A stretch of 64,000 bases of DNA from Mycolicibacterium sp. HK-90. Its GTDB lineage: Bacteria > Actinomycetota > Actinomycetes > Mycobacteriales > Mycobacteriaceae. The translations under genes and the position numbers were made by a program. Shown here piece after piece: positions 50,879 to 59,484 of this stretch. Positions within the stretch are counted from its first letter, which is position 1. Each line of letters starts with the position of its first letter. The notes beneath the pieces are model-generated. The model did not search any database, was not told the origin of the DNA, and saw only the letters and a program-made list of their open reading frames with translations. The DNA lies in the NCBI RefSeq assembly GCF_030486405.1, contig NZ_CP129613.1, positions 5,890,001 to 5,954,000 on the forward strand. The letters run 5' to 3'.

Positions 50879-52200
50879 TGATTCTCACCGGCCGCGCCGG
50901 TCTGGTGGCACTGGTCTGCGTGCTGCCGATCGCGTTGGCCCCGTGGCCGGCAACGGCTTTCGTTGTGCTGGCAGCGCTCGTGGCCGTCGCGGTGACCACC
51001 GATGTCGTGCTGGCGGGCCGGATCGGCGGACTGCAGCTGACTCGCGGCGGTGAGTCCACCGCGCGGCTGGGCCAGACTGTCGACGCGATGCTGACGGTGC
51101 ACAACGCCGGGCCGCGGCGGGTCCGCGGCGCCATCCGCGATGCCTGGCCGCCCAGCGCCTCGGCCCAGCCACGCGCTCACCAGATGGATGTCGCTGCCGG
51201 GCAACAGATTTCACTGACCACCCGGTTGCACCCGGTGCGTCGTGGTGATCAGCGCGCCGAGTTCGTCACGATCCGTTCGATCGGCCCGCTCGGCTTGGCC
51301 GGGCGGCAGCGCTCGCAACCACTGCCGGGGCAGGTCCGCATCCTGCCGCCGTTCCTGTCCCGCAAGCACCTGCCGTCGCGGCTGGCCCGGCTGCGGCAAC
51401 TGGACGGCGCCATCCCGGTGCTGATCCGCGGGCAGGGCACCGAATTCGACTCGCTGCGCGAGTATGTGGTGGGAGACGACGTCCGCTCGATCGACTGGCG
51501 CGCCACCGCACGCCGCGCCGACGTGGTGGTCCGGACCTGGCGCCCGGAACGCGACCGGCGGGTCGTCATCGTGCTGGACACCGGGCGCACCTCGGCCGGT
51601 CGGGTCGGGGTCGACCCGACCGCGCTGGATCCGGGTGGATGGCCGCGGCTGGACTGGTCGATGGACGCCGCGCTGCTGCTGGCGGCCCTGGCCGCCCGGG
51701 CCGGGGACCACGTCGATTTCCTGGCCATCGACCGGGTGGCCCGCGCCGGGGTGTGGGGCGCCTCGCGCACCGAGCTGCTGGCCTCGCTGGTCGCGGCGAT
51801 GGCGCCGTTGCAGCCCGCGCTGGTGGAATCCGATGCCACCGCGATGGTTTCGGCGGTGTCGCGCCGGGTGCGGGGCCGCGCCCTGGTGGTGCTGTTGACC
51901 GATCTGAACGCCTCGGCCCTGGACGAAGGGCTGATGACGGTGCTGCCGCTGTTGTCGGCGCGGCATCAGGTCCTCCTGGCCGCGGTCTCCGATCCGCGGG
52001 TGGACCAGCTGGCGGCCGGCCGTTCCGATGCCGCGCAGATATACGACGCCGCCGCCGCCGAGCGGGCCCGCAACGACCGCCGGGCCATCGCGTCCCGGCT
52101 ACGCGGCCATGGTGTCGACGTGGTCGACGCCCGGCCCGAGGATCTGGCGCCGGCCCTGGCCGATCACTATCTGGCGATGAAGGCGGCGGGCAAGCTCTAG
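50878..52200 (+). CDS. DUF58 / VWA-like protein (Rv3693-type)
   Basis: A 440-residue protein. Two N-terminal membrane helices (about residues 8-50), a beta-rich domain, the DUF58 signature (GTEFDSLREYVVGDDVRSID followed by WRATARR, about 195-215) and a VWA-like C-terminal domain with VVIVLDTGRTS (about 235). ATG overlapping the moxR stop (TGATG). It is the presumed client of the MoxR ATPase. Convergent with the next gene. Confidence 0.85.
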   Translation: MILTGRAGLVALVCVLPIALAPWPATAFVVLAALVAVAVTTDVVLAGRIGGLQLTRGGESTARLGQTVDAMLTVHNAGPRRVRGAIRDAWPPSASAQPRAHQMDVAAGQQISLTTRLHPVRRGDQRAEFVTIRSIGPLGLAGRQRSQPLPGQVRILPPFLSRKHLPSRLARLRQLDGAIPVLIRGQGTEFDSLREYVVGDDVRSIDWRATARRADVVVRTWRPERDRRVVIVLDTGRTSAGRVGVDPTALDPGGWPRLDWSMDAALLLAALAARAGDHVDFLAIDRVARAGVWGASRTELLASLVAAMAPLQPALVESDATAMVSAVSRRVRGRALVVLLTDLNASALDEGLMTVLPLLSARHQVLLAAVSDPRVDQLAAGRSDAAQIYDAAAAERARNDRRAIASRLRGHGVDVVDARPEDLAPALADHYLAMKAAGKL

Positions 52201-52210
52201 GAGGTGGGCG

Positions 52211-53203
52211 CTAAGCCGTGGGCACCACGTCGGGTGCGTCCTCGAGATCGCCGCTCTCCCCCGCCCGGACGGCCTTGCGCCCGAAGTAGAAGACGTAACC
52301 CAGGAAGGCCAGTTCGACGGCGACGCCGATGCCGATCCGCATGAACGTGGGCAGCGGCGACGGCGTCACCAAAGCCTCGACCAGACCGGAAACCAGCAGC
52401 ACGACGGCCAGCCCGATCGCGGCCGCGACGACGGCCCGGCCCTGCTCGGCCAGCACCTGCCCGCGAGGCCGGTCGCCAGGAGCGATCACCATCCAGCCCA
52501 GCCGCATCCCGACCCCGGCGGCCAGGAACACCGCGGTCATCTCCAGCAGTCCGTGCGGGGTGATCAGGCCGAGGAAGAGATCCCCCTTGCCCGCGCTGAA
52601 CATCAGCCCGGCGATCACCCCGAGGTTCGCCGCGTTCTGGAAAAGGACGTACGGGATGGGCAGCCCGAGCAGGATCGCGAAGCCGATGCACTGCGCGGCC
52701 ACCCAGGCGTTGTTCACCCACACCTGTAGCGCGAACGACCCCGCCGGGTGCTCGCTGTAGTACGACTCGAAATCGTGGTGCACCAGTTCTTCGATCTCGC
52801 TGGGGGTTCCGATGGCGGCGTGCACCTCGGGGTTTCCCGAGACCCACAACGCCAGTGCCACGGTCACGATGAAGAACCCGACCGCCGATCCCAGCCACCA
52901 GCGCCACGACCGATAGGCCACCACCGGGAAGGACACCGTCCAGAACCGGACGAATTCACGCCACAGCGGGGCGTGTGCACCGGTCACCGCGGCACGTGCC
53001 CGGGCCACCAGGCCGGACAGCCGCCCGACCAGTACCGAATCCTGCGAGGCCGATCGCACCATCGACAGATGCGTGGAAACCCGCTGATAGAGGTCCACGA
53101 GTTCGTCGACTTCGGCACCGGTCAGCCGTCGGCGTCGTTTCACCAACTGTTCCAAGCGGTCCCAGGTGGGGCGATGAGCCATGACGAACGCATCGACATC
53201 CAC
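52211..53203 (-). CDS. Stage II sporulation protein M family membrane protein (Rv3694c-type)
   Basis: A 330-residue SpoIIM-like protein: an N-terminal cytoplasmic helical region (FVMAHRPTWDRLEQLVKRRR) and about five membrane helices (near 105, 165, 200, 225, 270 and 290). The family is widespread outside spore formers; its job there is unknown, perhaps envelope remodelling with the MoxR/RDD neighbours. The GTG at 53203 is supported by TAGGCT seven bases upstream; ATG 53182 is an alternative. Confidence 0.78.
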   Translation of the reverse strand: MDVDAFVMAHRPTWDRLEQLVKRRRRLTGAEVDELVDLYQRVSTHLSMVRSASQDSVLVGRLSGLVARARAAVTGAHAPLWREFVRFWTVSFPVVAYRSWRWWLGSAVGFFIVTVALALWVSGNPEVHAAIGTPSEIEELVHHDFESYYSEHPAGSFALQVWVNNAWVAAQCIGFAILLGLPIPYVLFQNAANLGVIAGLMFSAGKGDLFLGLITPHGLLEMTAVFLAAGVGMRLGWMVIAPGDRPRGQVLAEQGRAVVAAAIGLAVVLLVSGLVEALVTPSPLPTFMRIGIGVAVELAFLGYVFYFGRKAVRAGESGDLEDAPDVVPTA

Positions 53204-53210
53204 CCGGCAA

Positions 53211-53227
53211 AGCCTAGTCGGTAGCGT
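53211..53227. promoter_or_regulatory. Back-to-back -10 boxes of two divergent leaderless genes
   Basis: TAGGCT on the minus strand (53211-53216) serves the SpoIIM-like gene, and TAGCGT on the plus strand (53222-53227) serves the RDD gene. The two start codons are only 32 bases apart, so each -35 region must lie inside the other gene's coding sequence. Confidence 0.5.
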
Positions 53228-53235
53228 GTGTCGGT

Positions 53236-54069
53236 ATGGTTTCGCAGCCCGAGCCGGTGGTGACCGGGGACGCCGTCGTCCTCGACGTCGCGATCGCCCA
53301 GTTGCCGGTGCGCACCCTGGCCGCACTGATCGACATCCTGGTGGTGGTCACCGGGTATGTGGTCGGTGTCGTGTTGTGGTCGATCACGCTGAGCCAACTC
53401 GACGAGGCGTTGTCGGCGGCGATCCTGATCATCTTCACCGTGCTGGCCCTCGTGGGTTATCCGGTGGTGATGGAGACCGCCACGCGGGGCCGGTCGCTGG
53501 GCAAGATGGCGTTGGGTCTGCGGGTGGTGGCCGAGGACGGGGGCCCGGAACGCTTCCGCCAGGCGCTGTTTCGGGGCCTGGCCGGGTTCATCGAGATCTG
53601 GATGCTCACCGGCGGGCCGGCAGTGATCTGCAGCCTGTTGTCCGCCAAGGGCAAGCGGCTCGGCGACATCTTCGCCGGCACCGTGGTGATCAGCGAGCGC
53701 GGCCCCAAGCTGACCCCGCCCCCGGTCATGCCGCCCGCGCTGGCCTGGTGGGCGGCCTCGCTGGAACTGTCCGGCCTCACTCCCGAGCAGGCCGAGCTGG
53801 CTCGGCAGTTCCTGTCGCGGTCGGCTCAACTCGACCCGCGGATCCGCCATGAGATGGGCCAACGGATCTTCGGCGAGGTGGCCTCACGCATCTCGCCGCC
53901 ACCGCCGCCGGGTGCCCCCGTGGAATACGTGCTCGCCGCCGTGCTGGCCGAACGACACCGCCGCGCGCTGGCGCGGCTGATGCCGCACGCCCAGGCGACG
54001 GCGTTCCCCGCGCCATACAAGGGTTATCCGCCACCCGGCCCGACCAGCGGTTTCGCCCCGCCCAGCTAA
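53236..54069 (+). CDS. RDD family membrane protein (Rv3695-type)
   Basis: A 277-residue protein. RDD domain in the first 150 residues: Arg in QLPVRTLAALIDI, membrane helix, second helix pair, and GRSLGKMALGLRVV with the conserved Gly-Lys; the third motif KGKRLGDIFAGT follows. The C-terminal third is soluble and Pro-rich. RDD proteins may transport small solutes or ions; the substrate is unknown. Divergent from the SpoIIM gene as in M. tuberculosis. Confidence 0.82.
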   Translation: MVSQPEPVVTGDAVVLDVAIAQLPVRTLAALIDILVVVTGYVVGVVLWSITLSQLDEALSAAILIIFTVLALVGYPVVMETATRGRSLGKMALGLRVVAEDGGPERFRQALFRGLAGFIEIWMLTGGPAVICSLLSAKGKRLGDIFAGTVVISERGPKLTPPPVMPPALAWWAASLELSGLTPEQAELARQFLSRSAQLDPRIRHEMGQRIFGEVASRISPPPPPGAPVEYVLAAVLAERHRRALARLMPHAQATAFPAPYKGYPPPGPTSGFAPPS

Positions 54070-54072
54070 GTG

Positions 54073-54090
54073 TGGGACATCACTGTCCCA
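54073..54090. promoter_or_regulatory. Operator of lfrR
   Basis: TGGGACATCACTGTCCCA: perfect 7-bp arms around a 4-bp spacer. It covers the -35 region of the lfrR promoter (-10 at 54108), so LfrR binding would repress its own operon. Confidence 0.65.
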
Positions 54091-54107
54091 TTTTGGCCCA
54101 GCAGTGC

Positions 54108-54113
54108 TATATT
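54108..54113 (+). promoter_or_regulatory. -10 box of the lfrR-lfrA operon
   Basis: TATATT with seven bases before the ATG at 54121; leaderless layout. Confidence 0.6.
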
Positions 54114-54120
54114 TTGATCC

Positions 54121-54699
54121 ATGACGAATTCGGCATCGACGACGCACAGCGGGCCGCGTGAGCGCACCCGCAAGGCGATCCTCGATGCCGCGATGACGGT
54201 TCTGGCCGACCAGCCGTCCGCATCGCTCACCGACATCGCGACCGCCGCAGACGTCGGCCGCAGCACCGTCCACCGGTACTACCCCGAGCGTTCCGATCTA
54301 CTACGCGCGCTGGCCCGGCACGTGCACGAGCTCAGCATCTCGGCGATCGACCGCGCCGACCCGATGCACGGTCCCGTCGACGCGGCGCTGCGCCGGGTGG
54401 TGGAAAGCCAGCTCGATCTCGGACCCATCGTGCTGTTCGTCTACAGCGAGCCCACGATCCTGGCCGACCGCGAGTTGGCGGCCCACCTGGACACCGGTGA
54501 CGAGGCGATCGTCGAGGTGCTCAATCGAGCCTCGGTCGACAGGCCCGAATATCCCCCAGGATGGGCCAGGCGGGTGTTCTGGGCCCTACTTGACGCCGGC
54601 TATGAAGCCGCCAAGCAGGACGGCACACCTCGCCACCAGATCGTCGACGCCATCATGACCAGCCTGACCGCGGGCACCATTCAACTCCCGCGCGGCTGA
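54121..54699 (+). CDS. lfrR: TetR-family repressor LfrR
   Basis: A 192-residue TetR-type regulator. N-terminal helix-turn-helix (ILDAAMTVLADQPSASLTDI, then AADVGRSTVHRYYPERSDLL) and a helical ligand-binding domain. It lies directly upstream of the lfrA-type efflux pump gene, the M. smegmatis arrangement in which LfrR represses lfrA and is released by multidrug ligands. The palindrome at 54073 is the likely binding site. The 32-bp gap to lfrA and lack of a second promoter suggest one operon. Confidence 0.85.
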   Translation: MTNSASTTHSGPRERTRKAILDAAMTVLADQPSASLTDIATAADVGRSTVHRYYPERSDLLRALARHVHELSISAIDRADPMHGPVDAALRRVVESQLDLGPIVLFVYSEPTILADRELAAHLDTGDEAIVEVLNRASVDRPEYPPGWARRVFWALLDAGYEAAKQDGTPRHQIVDAIMTSLTAGTIQLPRG

Positions 54700-54731
54700 C
54701 CACTACTTTTCAAGCCCTTGGAGCTCATCCC

Positions 54732-56267
54732 ATGTCCACGTCCACCTACCTGGACGGCAGCCCGTCGGTGACACCCACGCCCAAACGCGCCTGGCTGGCG
54801 CTGGCCGTGTTGATGCTGCCGGTGCTGCTGATCGCGATCGACAACACCGTGCTGGCCTTCGCGCTGCCGGCGATCGCCGAAGATTTCCGTCCCTCGGCAT
54901 CCACTCAGCTGTGGATCGTCGACGTCTACTCGCTGGTGCTGGCCGCCCTGCTGGTCGCCATGGGCGGGCTCGGCGACCGGATCGGCCGGCGCCGGCTGCT
55001 GCTGATCGGTGCCACCGGTTTCGCGGTCGTGTCCGTGGCGGCCGCGTTCGCGCCCAGCGCGCAGTACCTGGTCATCGCCCGCGCCGCGCTCGGTGTCTTC
55101 GGCGCCATGCTGATGCCGTCCACGCTGTCGCTGATCCGCAACATCTTCACCGACGCCTCGGCCCGCCGGCTCGCGATCGCGATCTGGGCCTCGTGTTTCA
55201 CCGCGGGCTCCACCCTTGGCCCCATCGTGGGCGGGGCGCTGCTCGAGCATTTCCACTGGGGTTCGGTGTTCCTCGTGGCCGTGCCGATCCTGTTGCCGCT
55301 CCTGGTACTCGGGCCCCGGCTGGTGCCGGAATCGCGTGACCCCAATCCGGGCCCACTGGATCTGTTCAGCGTGATGTTGTCGTTCACCGCGATGCTGCCG
55401 ATCGTGTGGGCGATCAAGACCGCGGCCCATGACGGGCTGTCGGCCGTCGTGGCGCTCGCCTTCGTCGCCGGCATCGCCTCGGCCGTGATGTTCGTCCGGC
55501 GGCAGAAGCGCAGCGCCACTCCGATGCTCGACATCGGGCTGTTCTCCTACGCCCCGTTCAGCTCGTCGATCCTGGCGAACTTCCTGTCGATCGTGGGCTT
55601 GATCGGCTTCATCTTCTTCATCTCGCAGCACCTGCAGTTGGTCCTCGGCCTGTCACCGCTGGCCGCCGGCCTGGTGACGCTGCCGGGTGCGGTGGTGTCG
55701 ATGATCGCCGGCATCGGCGTGGTGCAACTGGCCAAACGCTTTGCGCCGCAGACGCTGATGGTCGCAGGCTTGATCCTGGTCGCGGCCGGGTTCGTGATGA
55801 TCCTGCTGTTCCGCCACGACCTGTCGGTGGTGGCCGTGATCGTGTCGTTCGTCGTGCTCGAACTCGGCGTCGGCATCTCGCAGACGGTGTCCAACGACAC
55901 CATCGTCGCGTCGGTCCCGGCCGCCAAAGCCGGTGCGGCGTCGGCGGTCTCGGAGACGGCCTACGAGTTGGGCGCGGTGGTGGGCACCGCGACCCTCGGC
56001 ACCATCTTCACCGCGTTCTACCGCGGCAACATCTCGGTGCCTGCCGGCTTGACGCCGACGCAGGCCGGTGACGCCGCCGAGAGCATCGGCGGGGCCACCT
56101 CGGTGGCCGCTGACCTGCCCTCGTCCACCGCCGAGCAGTTGCTCGAATCGGCGCGTACCGCATTCGATTCCGGCATCGCCCCGACGGCGGTCATCGCTGC
56201 GGCCCTGGCGCTGACCGCGGCCGGCATCGTGGCGGCGGCGTTCCGCAAGCAGGCTCAGCGGAGCTGA
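54732..56267 (+). CDS. lfrA: Multidrug efflux MFS transporter LfrA
   Basis: A 511-residue 14-helix DHA2-family proton/drug antiporter. Motif D1 (LPVLLIAIDNTVLAFALP, about residues 32-50) carries the membrane Asp, motif A GGLGDRIGRRRLLL is near 78, and motif C-like GSTLGPIVGGALL near 160. The sequence follows M. smegmatis LfrA closely from memory of that protein. LfrA exports ethidium, acriflavine and some fluoroquinolones and contributes to low-level intrinsic resistance. Followed by a long hairpin six bases after the stop. Confidence 0.9.
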   Translation: MSTSTYLDGSPSVTPTPKRAWLALAVLMLPVLLIAIDNTVLAFALPAIAEDFRPSASTQLWIVDVYSLVLAALLVAMGGLGDRIGRRRLLLIGATGFAVVSVAAAFAPSAQYLVIARAALGVFGAMLMPSTLSLIRNIFTDASARRLAIAIWASCFTAGSTLGPIVGGALLEHFHWGSVFLVAVPILLPLLVLGPRLVPESRDPNPGPLDLFSVMLSFTAMLPIVWAIKTAAHDGLSAVVALAFVAGIASAVMFVRRQKRSATPMLDIGLFSYAPFSSSILANFLSIVGLIGFIFFISQHLQLVLGLSPLAAGLVTLPGAVVSMIAGIGVVQLAKRFAPQTLMVAGLILVAAGFVMILLFRHDLSVVAVIVSFVVLELGVGISQTVSNDTIVASVPAAKAGAASAVSETAYELGAVVGTATLGTIFTAFYRGNISVPAGLTPTQAGDAAESIGGATSVAADLPSSTAEQLLESARTAFDSGIAPTAVIAAALALTAAGIVAAAFRKQAQRS

Positions 56268-56272
56268 CGACC

Positions 56273-56325
56273 AGTGGCCAGTTGTGGCACACGATTTTCG
56301 AGAATGCGTGCCAAAACTGGCCACT
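56273..56325. terminator. Bidirectional hairpin between lfrA and DUF1772 gene
   Basis: AGTGGCCAGTT (56273-56283) and AACTGGCCACT (56315-56325) pair perfectly; inner TGGCAC/GTGCCA extends the stem around a TTTTCG loop. Convergent genes on both sides. Confidence 0.6.
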
Positions 56326-56351
56326 CGCCGGGATCACAGGGCGGATAGCGC

Positions 56352-56831
56352 TCAGCGGTAGCCCAGGCCGATCAGCATCAGGATCGCTCCGAGGAACCCG
56401 GTCGCGGTGCGGACGTGGTTCCAGGCCGTCCACTTGCTGAGGTAGGCCTGCCATTCGGCCACCGCATCGGCCAGGTCGATCTGGTCGAGGTGGTTGTTGA
56501 GCGGCACGTTGAACAGCATCGTGACGACGAGGCCGAGGACGCCGAAGACCGCACCGGCCAACAGGAACCAGCTGCCGGCGTGGCCGATCCGGATCACCGC
56601 GATCACGCCGACGGCCGCCGACAGCAGCGCCGAACCCAACAGGAACAGCAGGAACGGTGCGTTGCTGTTGGCTTCGGCGTTCATGCCGCGCATGGCGGTG
56701 ACGGCGTCGACCGGACCGGTGCGGTCCAATCCCCGCATCACGAACGTGGAGAACGCGTAGAAGAGGCCGCCGGCGGCGGCACTTCCGAGGGCGGCGGCCG
56801 CGGTGAGGATGACGAATGGACTGATGGTCAT
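56352..56831 (-). CDS. DUF1772 (anthrone oxygenase-like) membrane protein
   Basis: A 159-residue four-helix membrane protein: helix 1 (ILTAAAALGSAAAGGLFYAF), helices near 55-75 and 80-100, NVPLNNHLD loop (the NxxLN signature) and a C-terminal helix after the WTAWNHVRT motif. The pattern is that of DUF1772/anthrone oxygenase-like proteins, whose activity in bacteria is not established. ATG 56831 chosen because the family starts just before helix 1. Divergent from the methyltransferase gene. Confidence 0.78.
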   Translation of the reverse strand: MTISPFVILTAAAALGSAAAGGLFYAFSTFVMRGLDRTGPVDAVTAMRGMNAEANSNAPFLLFLLGSALLSAAVGVIAVIRIGHAGSWFLLAGAVFGVLGLVVTMLFNVPLNNHLDQIDLADAVAEWQAYLSKWTAWNHVRTATGFLGAILMLIGLGYR

Positions 56832-56925
56832 GGAGTCAGTCAACGACGACAGCGTGAGACGTTCCATCGTCAGGAATCCTGATTTCATACGCGATCGTCT
56901 CACCGCGCACTGCCAAGATGGTTCG

Positions 56926-57678
56926 GTGACGTTCGACGAGTTGGTGGCCGAGGCCGAAGCGGCCCCGGTGGACGGCTGGGACTTCTCGTGGCTGGACGGC
57001 CGGGCCACCGAAGGCCGGCCGACCTGGGGCTACCAGGGCCTGATGAGCCGGCGGTTGGCCACGGTGACCTCGGCGCTGGACATCCAGACCGGCGGCGGTG
57101 AGGTTCTCGCCGGGGCAGCGGCGTTCCCCCCGACCATGGCGGCCACCGAATCCTGGCCGCCCAACCTCGCCCGGGCGACCCGATTGCTGGGACCGCGCGG
57201 TGTCGTCGTGGTCGCCGATCCCGACGAGCCACCGCTCCCGTTCGCCGATGCGGCATTCGAGTTGGTGCTCAGCCGGCACCCGGTCACCGTGTGGTGGGAC
57301 GAGATCGCCCGGGTGCTGACGCCGGGCGGCACCTACCTGGCCCAGCATGTCGGCCCGGCAAGCGTTTTCGAACTGACCGAGTTCTTCCTCGGCCCGCAGC
57401 CCGAGGCCCGTCGGGCCCGCGATCCCGAAACCGAGTGCGCCGCTGCGCGGACCGCCGGCCTCGACATCGTCGACGTGCGCGCCGAGCGGTTGCCGATGGA
57501 GTTCTTCGACATCGGCGCCGTGGTGTATTTCCTGCGCAAGGTGGTCTGGATCGTGCCGGGCTTCACGGTCGACGCCTGTCGCGATCAGCTGGTCGCCCTG
57601 CACCGACAGATCGAGGCCGACGGTTCGTTCGTCGCGCACTCGTCGCGTCACCTGATCGAGGCGCGCAGGCCCGGTTGA
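56926..57678 (+). CDS. SAM-dependent methyltransferase
   Basis: A 250-residue class I methyltransferase starting VTFDELVAEAEAAPVDGWDF (GTG). The SAM-binding motif I is changed (LDIQTGGGEVLAGA instead of the usual DxGxGxG), but the GGGE segment, the acidic loop after strand 2 (VADPDEPPLPFADAAF) and VLTPGGTYLAQHV are typical. The substrate is unknown. The frame is open upstream to 56803, but the sequence before the GTG does not look conserved. Followed 16 bases later by an AraC regulator. Confidence 0.75.
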   Translation: MTFDELVAEAEAAPVDGWDFSWLDGRATEGRPTWGYQGLMSRRLATVTSALDIQTGGGEVLAGAAAFPPTMAATESWPPNLARATRLLGPRGVVVVADPDEPPLPFADAAFELVLSRHPVTVWWDEIARVLTPGGTYLAQHVGPASVFELTEFFLGPQPEARRARDPETECAAARTAGLDIVDVRAERLPMEFFDIGAVVYFLRKVVWIVPGFTVDACRDQLVALHRQIEADGSFVAHSSRHLIEARRPG

Positions 57679-57694
57679 GCGCTAACCTACGGTC

Positions 57695-58621
57695 GTGGAC
57701 GCCCTGGTGGGACTGCTCGACGGGGTTCGCGCGCGGGGCGCGTTCGTGTTGCGGCTGCGCATGGACCCGCCCTGGTCACTCGCGATCCGCGACGAGGCGC
57801 CACTGGCGCTGATCTGCCAGACCCGAGGCAACGCGGTGATCGTCGGTACGCACAGCGGCACGTTCCGGTTGGGGCCGGGCGATGTCGCGCTGACCCGCGG
57901 GACCGAAAACTATGTCTTCGCCGACGATCCGGCCACCCCACCGAGTGTCGTGATCAACCCCGGCCAACATTGCACGACGCACTCGGGCGAGGATCTGCAT
58001 TTCGAGATGTCGTTGGGCCTGCGCAGTTGGGGTAACAGTGCGACGGGCGTCGCGGAGTCGATCGTCTGCGCGTACGAGGGCCGCAGTGAGGTCAGTGCGC
58101 GCCTGCTCGACGCGCTGCCCACGGTGCTGGTGCTGCGGGCAGACGAGTGGGACACCCCGCTGATCGACCTGCTGTCGATCGAGGCCGGCCGCGACGGACC
58201 CGGTCAGGAGGCCTACCTGGATCGCCTGCTCGACCTGCTGCTGATCGCCGTGTTGCGCACCTGGTTCGACCGGGACGGCAACGCACCGTCGTGGTGGCGG
58301 GCCGAACATGATCCCGTCGTCGGGCCCGCTCTCAAACTGATCTACAACAATCCGGCCCACCCGTGGACGGTGGCCAATCTCGCTGCAGCCGTGGGGTGTT
58401 CGCGCGCAGTGTTCGCTCGCCGGTTCACCGATCAGGTCGGTGAGCCGCCGATCGCGTTTCTCACCGGCTGGCGCCTGGCCCTGGCCGCCGATCTGCTGCG
58501 CGGTAGCGAGGCCACCATCGCCGCGGTGGCCCGGCAGGTCGGCTACTCCACGCCCTTCGCACTGAGCAGTGCGTTCAAGCGCGCATACGGCCTCAGCCCG
58601 GTCGAACATCGGGCGGTGTGA
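57695..58621 (+). CDS. AraC-family transcriptional regulator
   Basis: A 308-residue regulator with an N-terminal cupin-type sensor (AraC_binding_2/cupin_6: VIVGTHSGTFRLGPGDVALTRG) and two C-terminal helix-turn-helix motifs (WTVANLAAAVGCSRAVFARR and ATIAAVARQVGYSTPFALSS). TAACCT (57683-57688) six bases before the GTG points to a leaderless start. Targets are unknown; the neighbouring methyltransferase or DUF1772 genes are candidates. Confidence 0.85.
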   Translation: MDALVGLLDGVRARGAFVLRLRMDPPWSLAIRDEAPLALICQTRGNAVIVGTHSGTFRLGPGDVALTRGTENYVFADDPATPPSVVINPGQHCTTHSGEDLHFEMSLGLRSWGNSATGVAESIVCAYEGRSEVSARLLDALPTVLVLRADEWDTPLIDLLSIEAGRDGPGQEAYLDRLLDLLLIAVLRTWFDRDGNAPSWWRAEHDPVVGPALKLIYNNPAHPWTVANLAAAVGCSRAVFARRFTDQVGEPPIAFLTGWRLALAADLLRGSEATIAAVARQVGYSTPFALSSAFKRAYGLSPVEHRAV

Positions 58622-58640
58622 TCGCGACGGTGGCGGAACC

Positions 58641-58682
58641 CTATCGACAACCGATAGATTCCGATATATCGTCAACGTATCG
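58641..58682. promoter_or_regulatory. Operator cluster upstream of the PadR gene
   Basis: CTATCG/CGATAG inverted repeat (58641-58646 and 58652-58657), the palindrome CGATATATCG (58662-58671) and a further CGATA/TATCG pair (58662-58666 and 58678-58682). An A/T-rich island in high-GC sequence, 40 bases before the padR-type ATG. Confidence 0.6.
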
Positions 58683-58723
58683 GAGCGGAACAACTCGCTC
58701 CCCGTTACGTAAGGACTTGCCAC

Positions 58724-59464
58724 ATGAGCACCCCATTCACCCCACCAGGCGGCTTCGGCTTCGGCTTCGGGCCGGCGGACGCTCGGGCCATGCATCAGCA
58801 GCGACGTGCCGCACGACGCGAACTCCGCGACCAGATGCGCGCTCACCTCCACGAGGCCCGCGACCACAACCTGGATTCCACCTGCCAGACCGGATTCGGC
58901 GGCCCGGGCTTCGGTCCCGGTTTCGGGCCCATGCGCGGCTTCGAATTCGGCTTCGACCCGCGCGGATTCGGCTTCGGCTTCGGGCCACGCGGCGGTCATC
59001 GCGGCCGCGGCGGACGGCGCGGACGACGGGGCGATGTCCGGGCCGCCATCCTGACCCTGCTGGCCGAACGGCCCATGCACGGCTACGAGATGACGCAGGA
59101 GATCGCCAACCGCAGCAACAATCTGTGGAAGCCGAGCCCCGGTTCTGTGTACCCCACCCTGCAGCTGCTGGTCGACGAGGGACTGATCGCGCCCACCGAA
59201 ACCGAGGGCAGCAAGAAGACATTCGAGCTGACCGAGGACGGACGCCGGGCCGCCGAGCAGATCGAGACGCCGCCGTGGGAACAGATCACCGCCGACGCCG
59301 AGGACGAGGCTCCCGGCGCGGTGAACCTGCGCGGTGCCCTCGCCCAGCTGATGGCAGCGGTCGGCCAGTCGAGCTTCACGGCCGGTGAGGACCAGCAACA
59401 GCGCATCCTCGATATCGTCAACAACGCCCGCCGCGAGATCTACCAGGTCCTCGGCGAGGAGTGA
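58724..59464 (+). CDS. PadR-family regulator with FG-rich N-terminal region
   Basis: A 246-residue regulator. Residues 1-105 are low complexity, with repeated FGFGFGP-type segments and Arg/Gly runs; residues 105-190 form the PadR winged helix (DVRAAILTLLAERPMHGYEM, PGSVYPTLQLLVDEGLI, TFELTEDGRR) and the C terminus is helical for dimerisation. Autorepression through the palindromes at 58641-58682 is likely. The long FG/RG-rich extension is unusual in size, although some mycobacterial PadR proteins have shorter versions. Confidence 0.85.
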   Translation: MSTPFTPPGGFGFGFGPADARAMHQQRRAARRELRDQMRAHLHEARDHNLDSTCQTGFGGPGFGPGFGPMRGFEFGFDPRGFGFGFGPRGGHRGRGGRRGRRGDVRAAILTLLAERPMHGYEMTQEIANRSNNLWKPSPGSVYPTLQLLVDEGLIAPTETEGSKKTFELTEDGRRAAEQIETPPWEQITADAEDEAPGAVNLRGALAQLMAAVGQSSFTAGEDQQQRILDIVNNARREIYQVLGEE

Positions 59465-59484
59465 ACAGCCCGTAGGCTGCCCTC

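Noticed and set aside
57776..59398. 540-codon minus-strand frame opposite the AraC and PadR genes
   Set aside because: Antisense to two well-supported regulators, with low-complexity composition and no motif.
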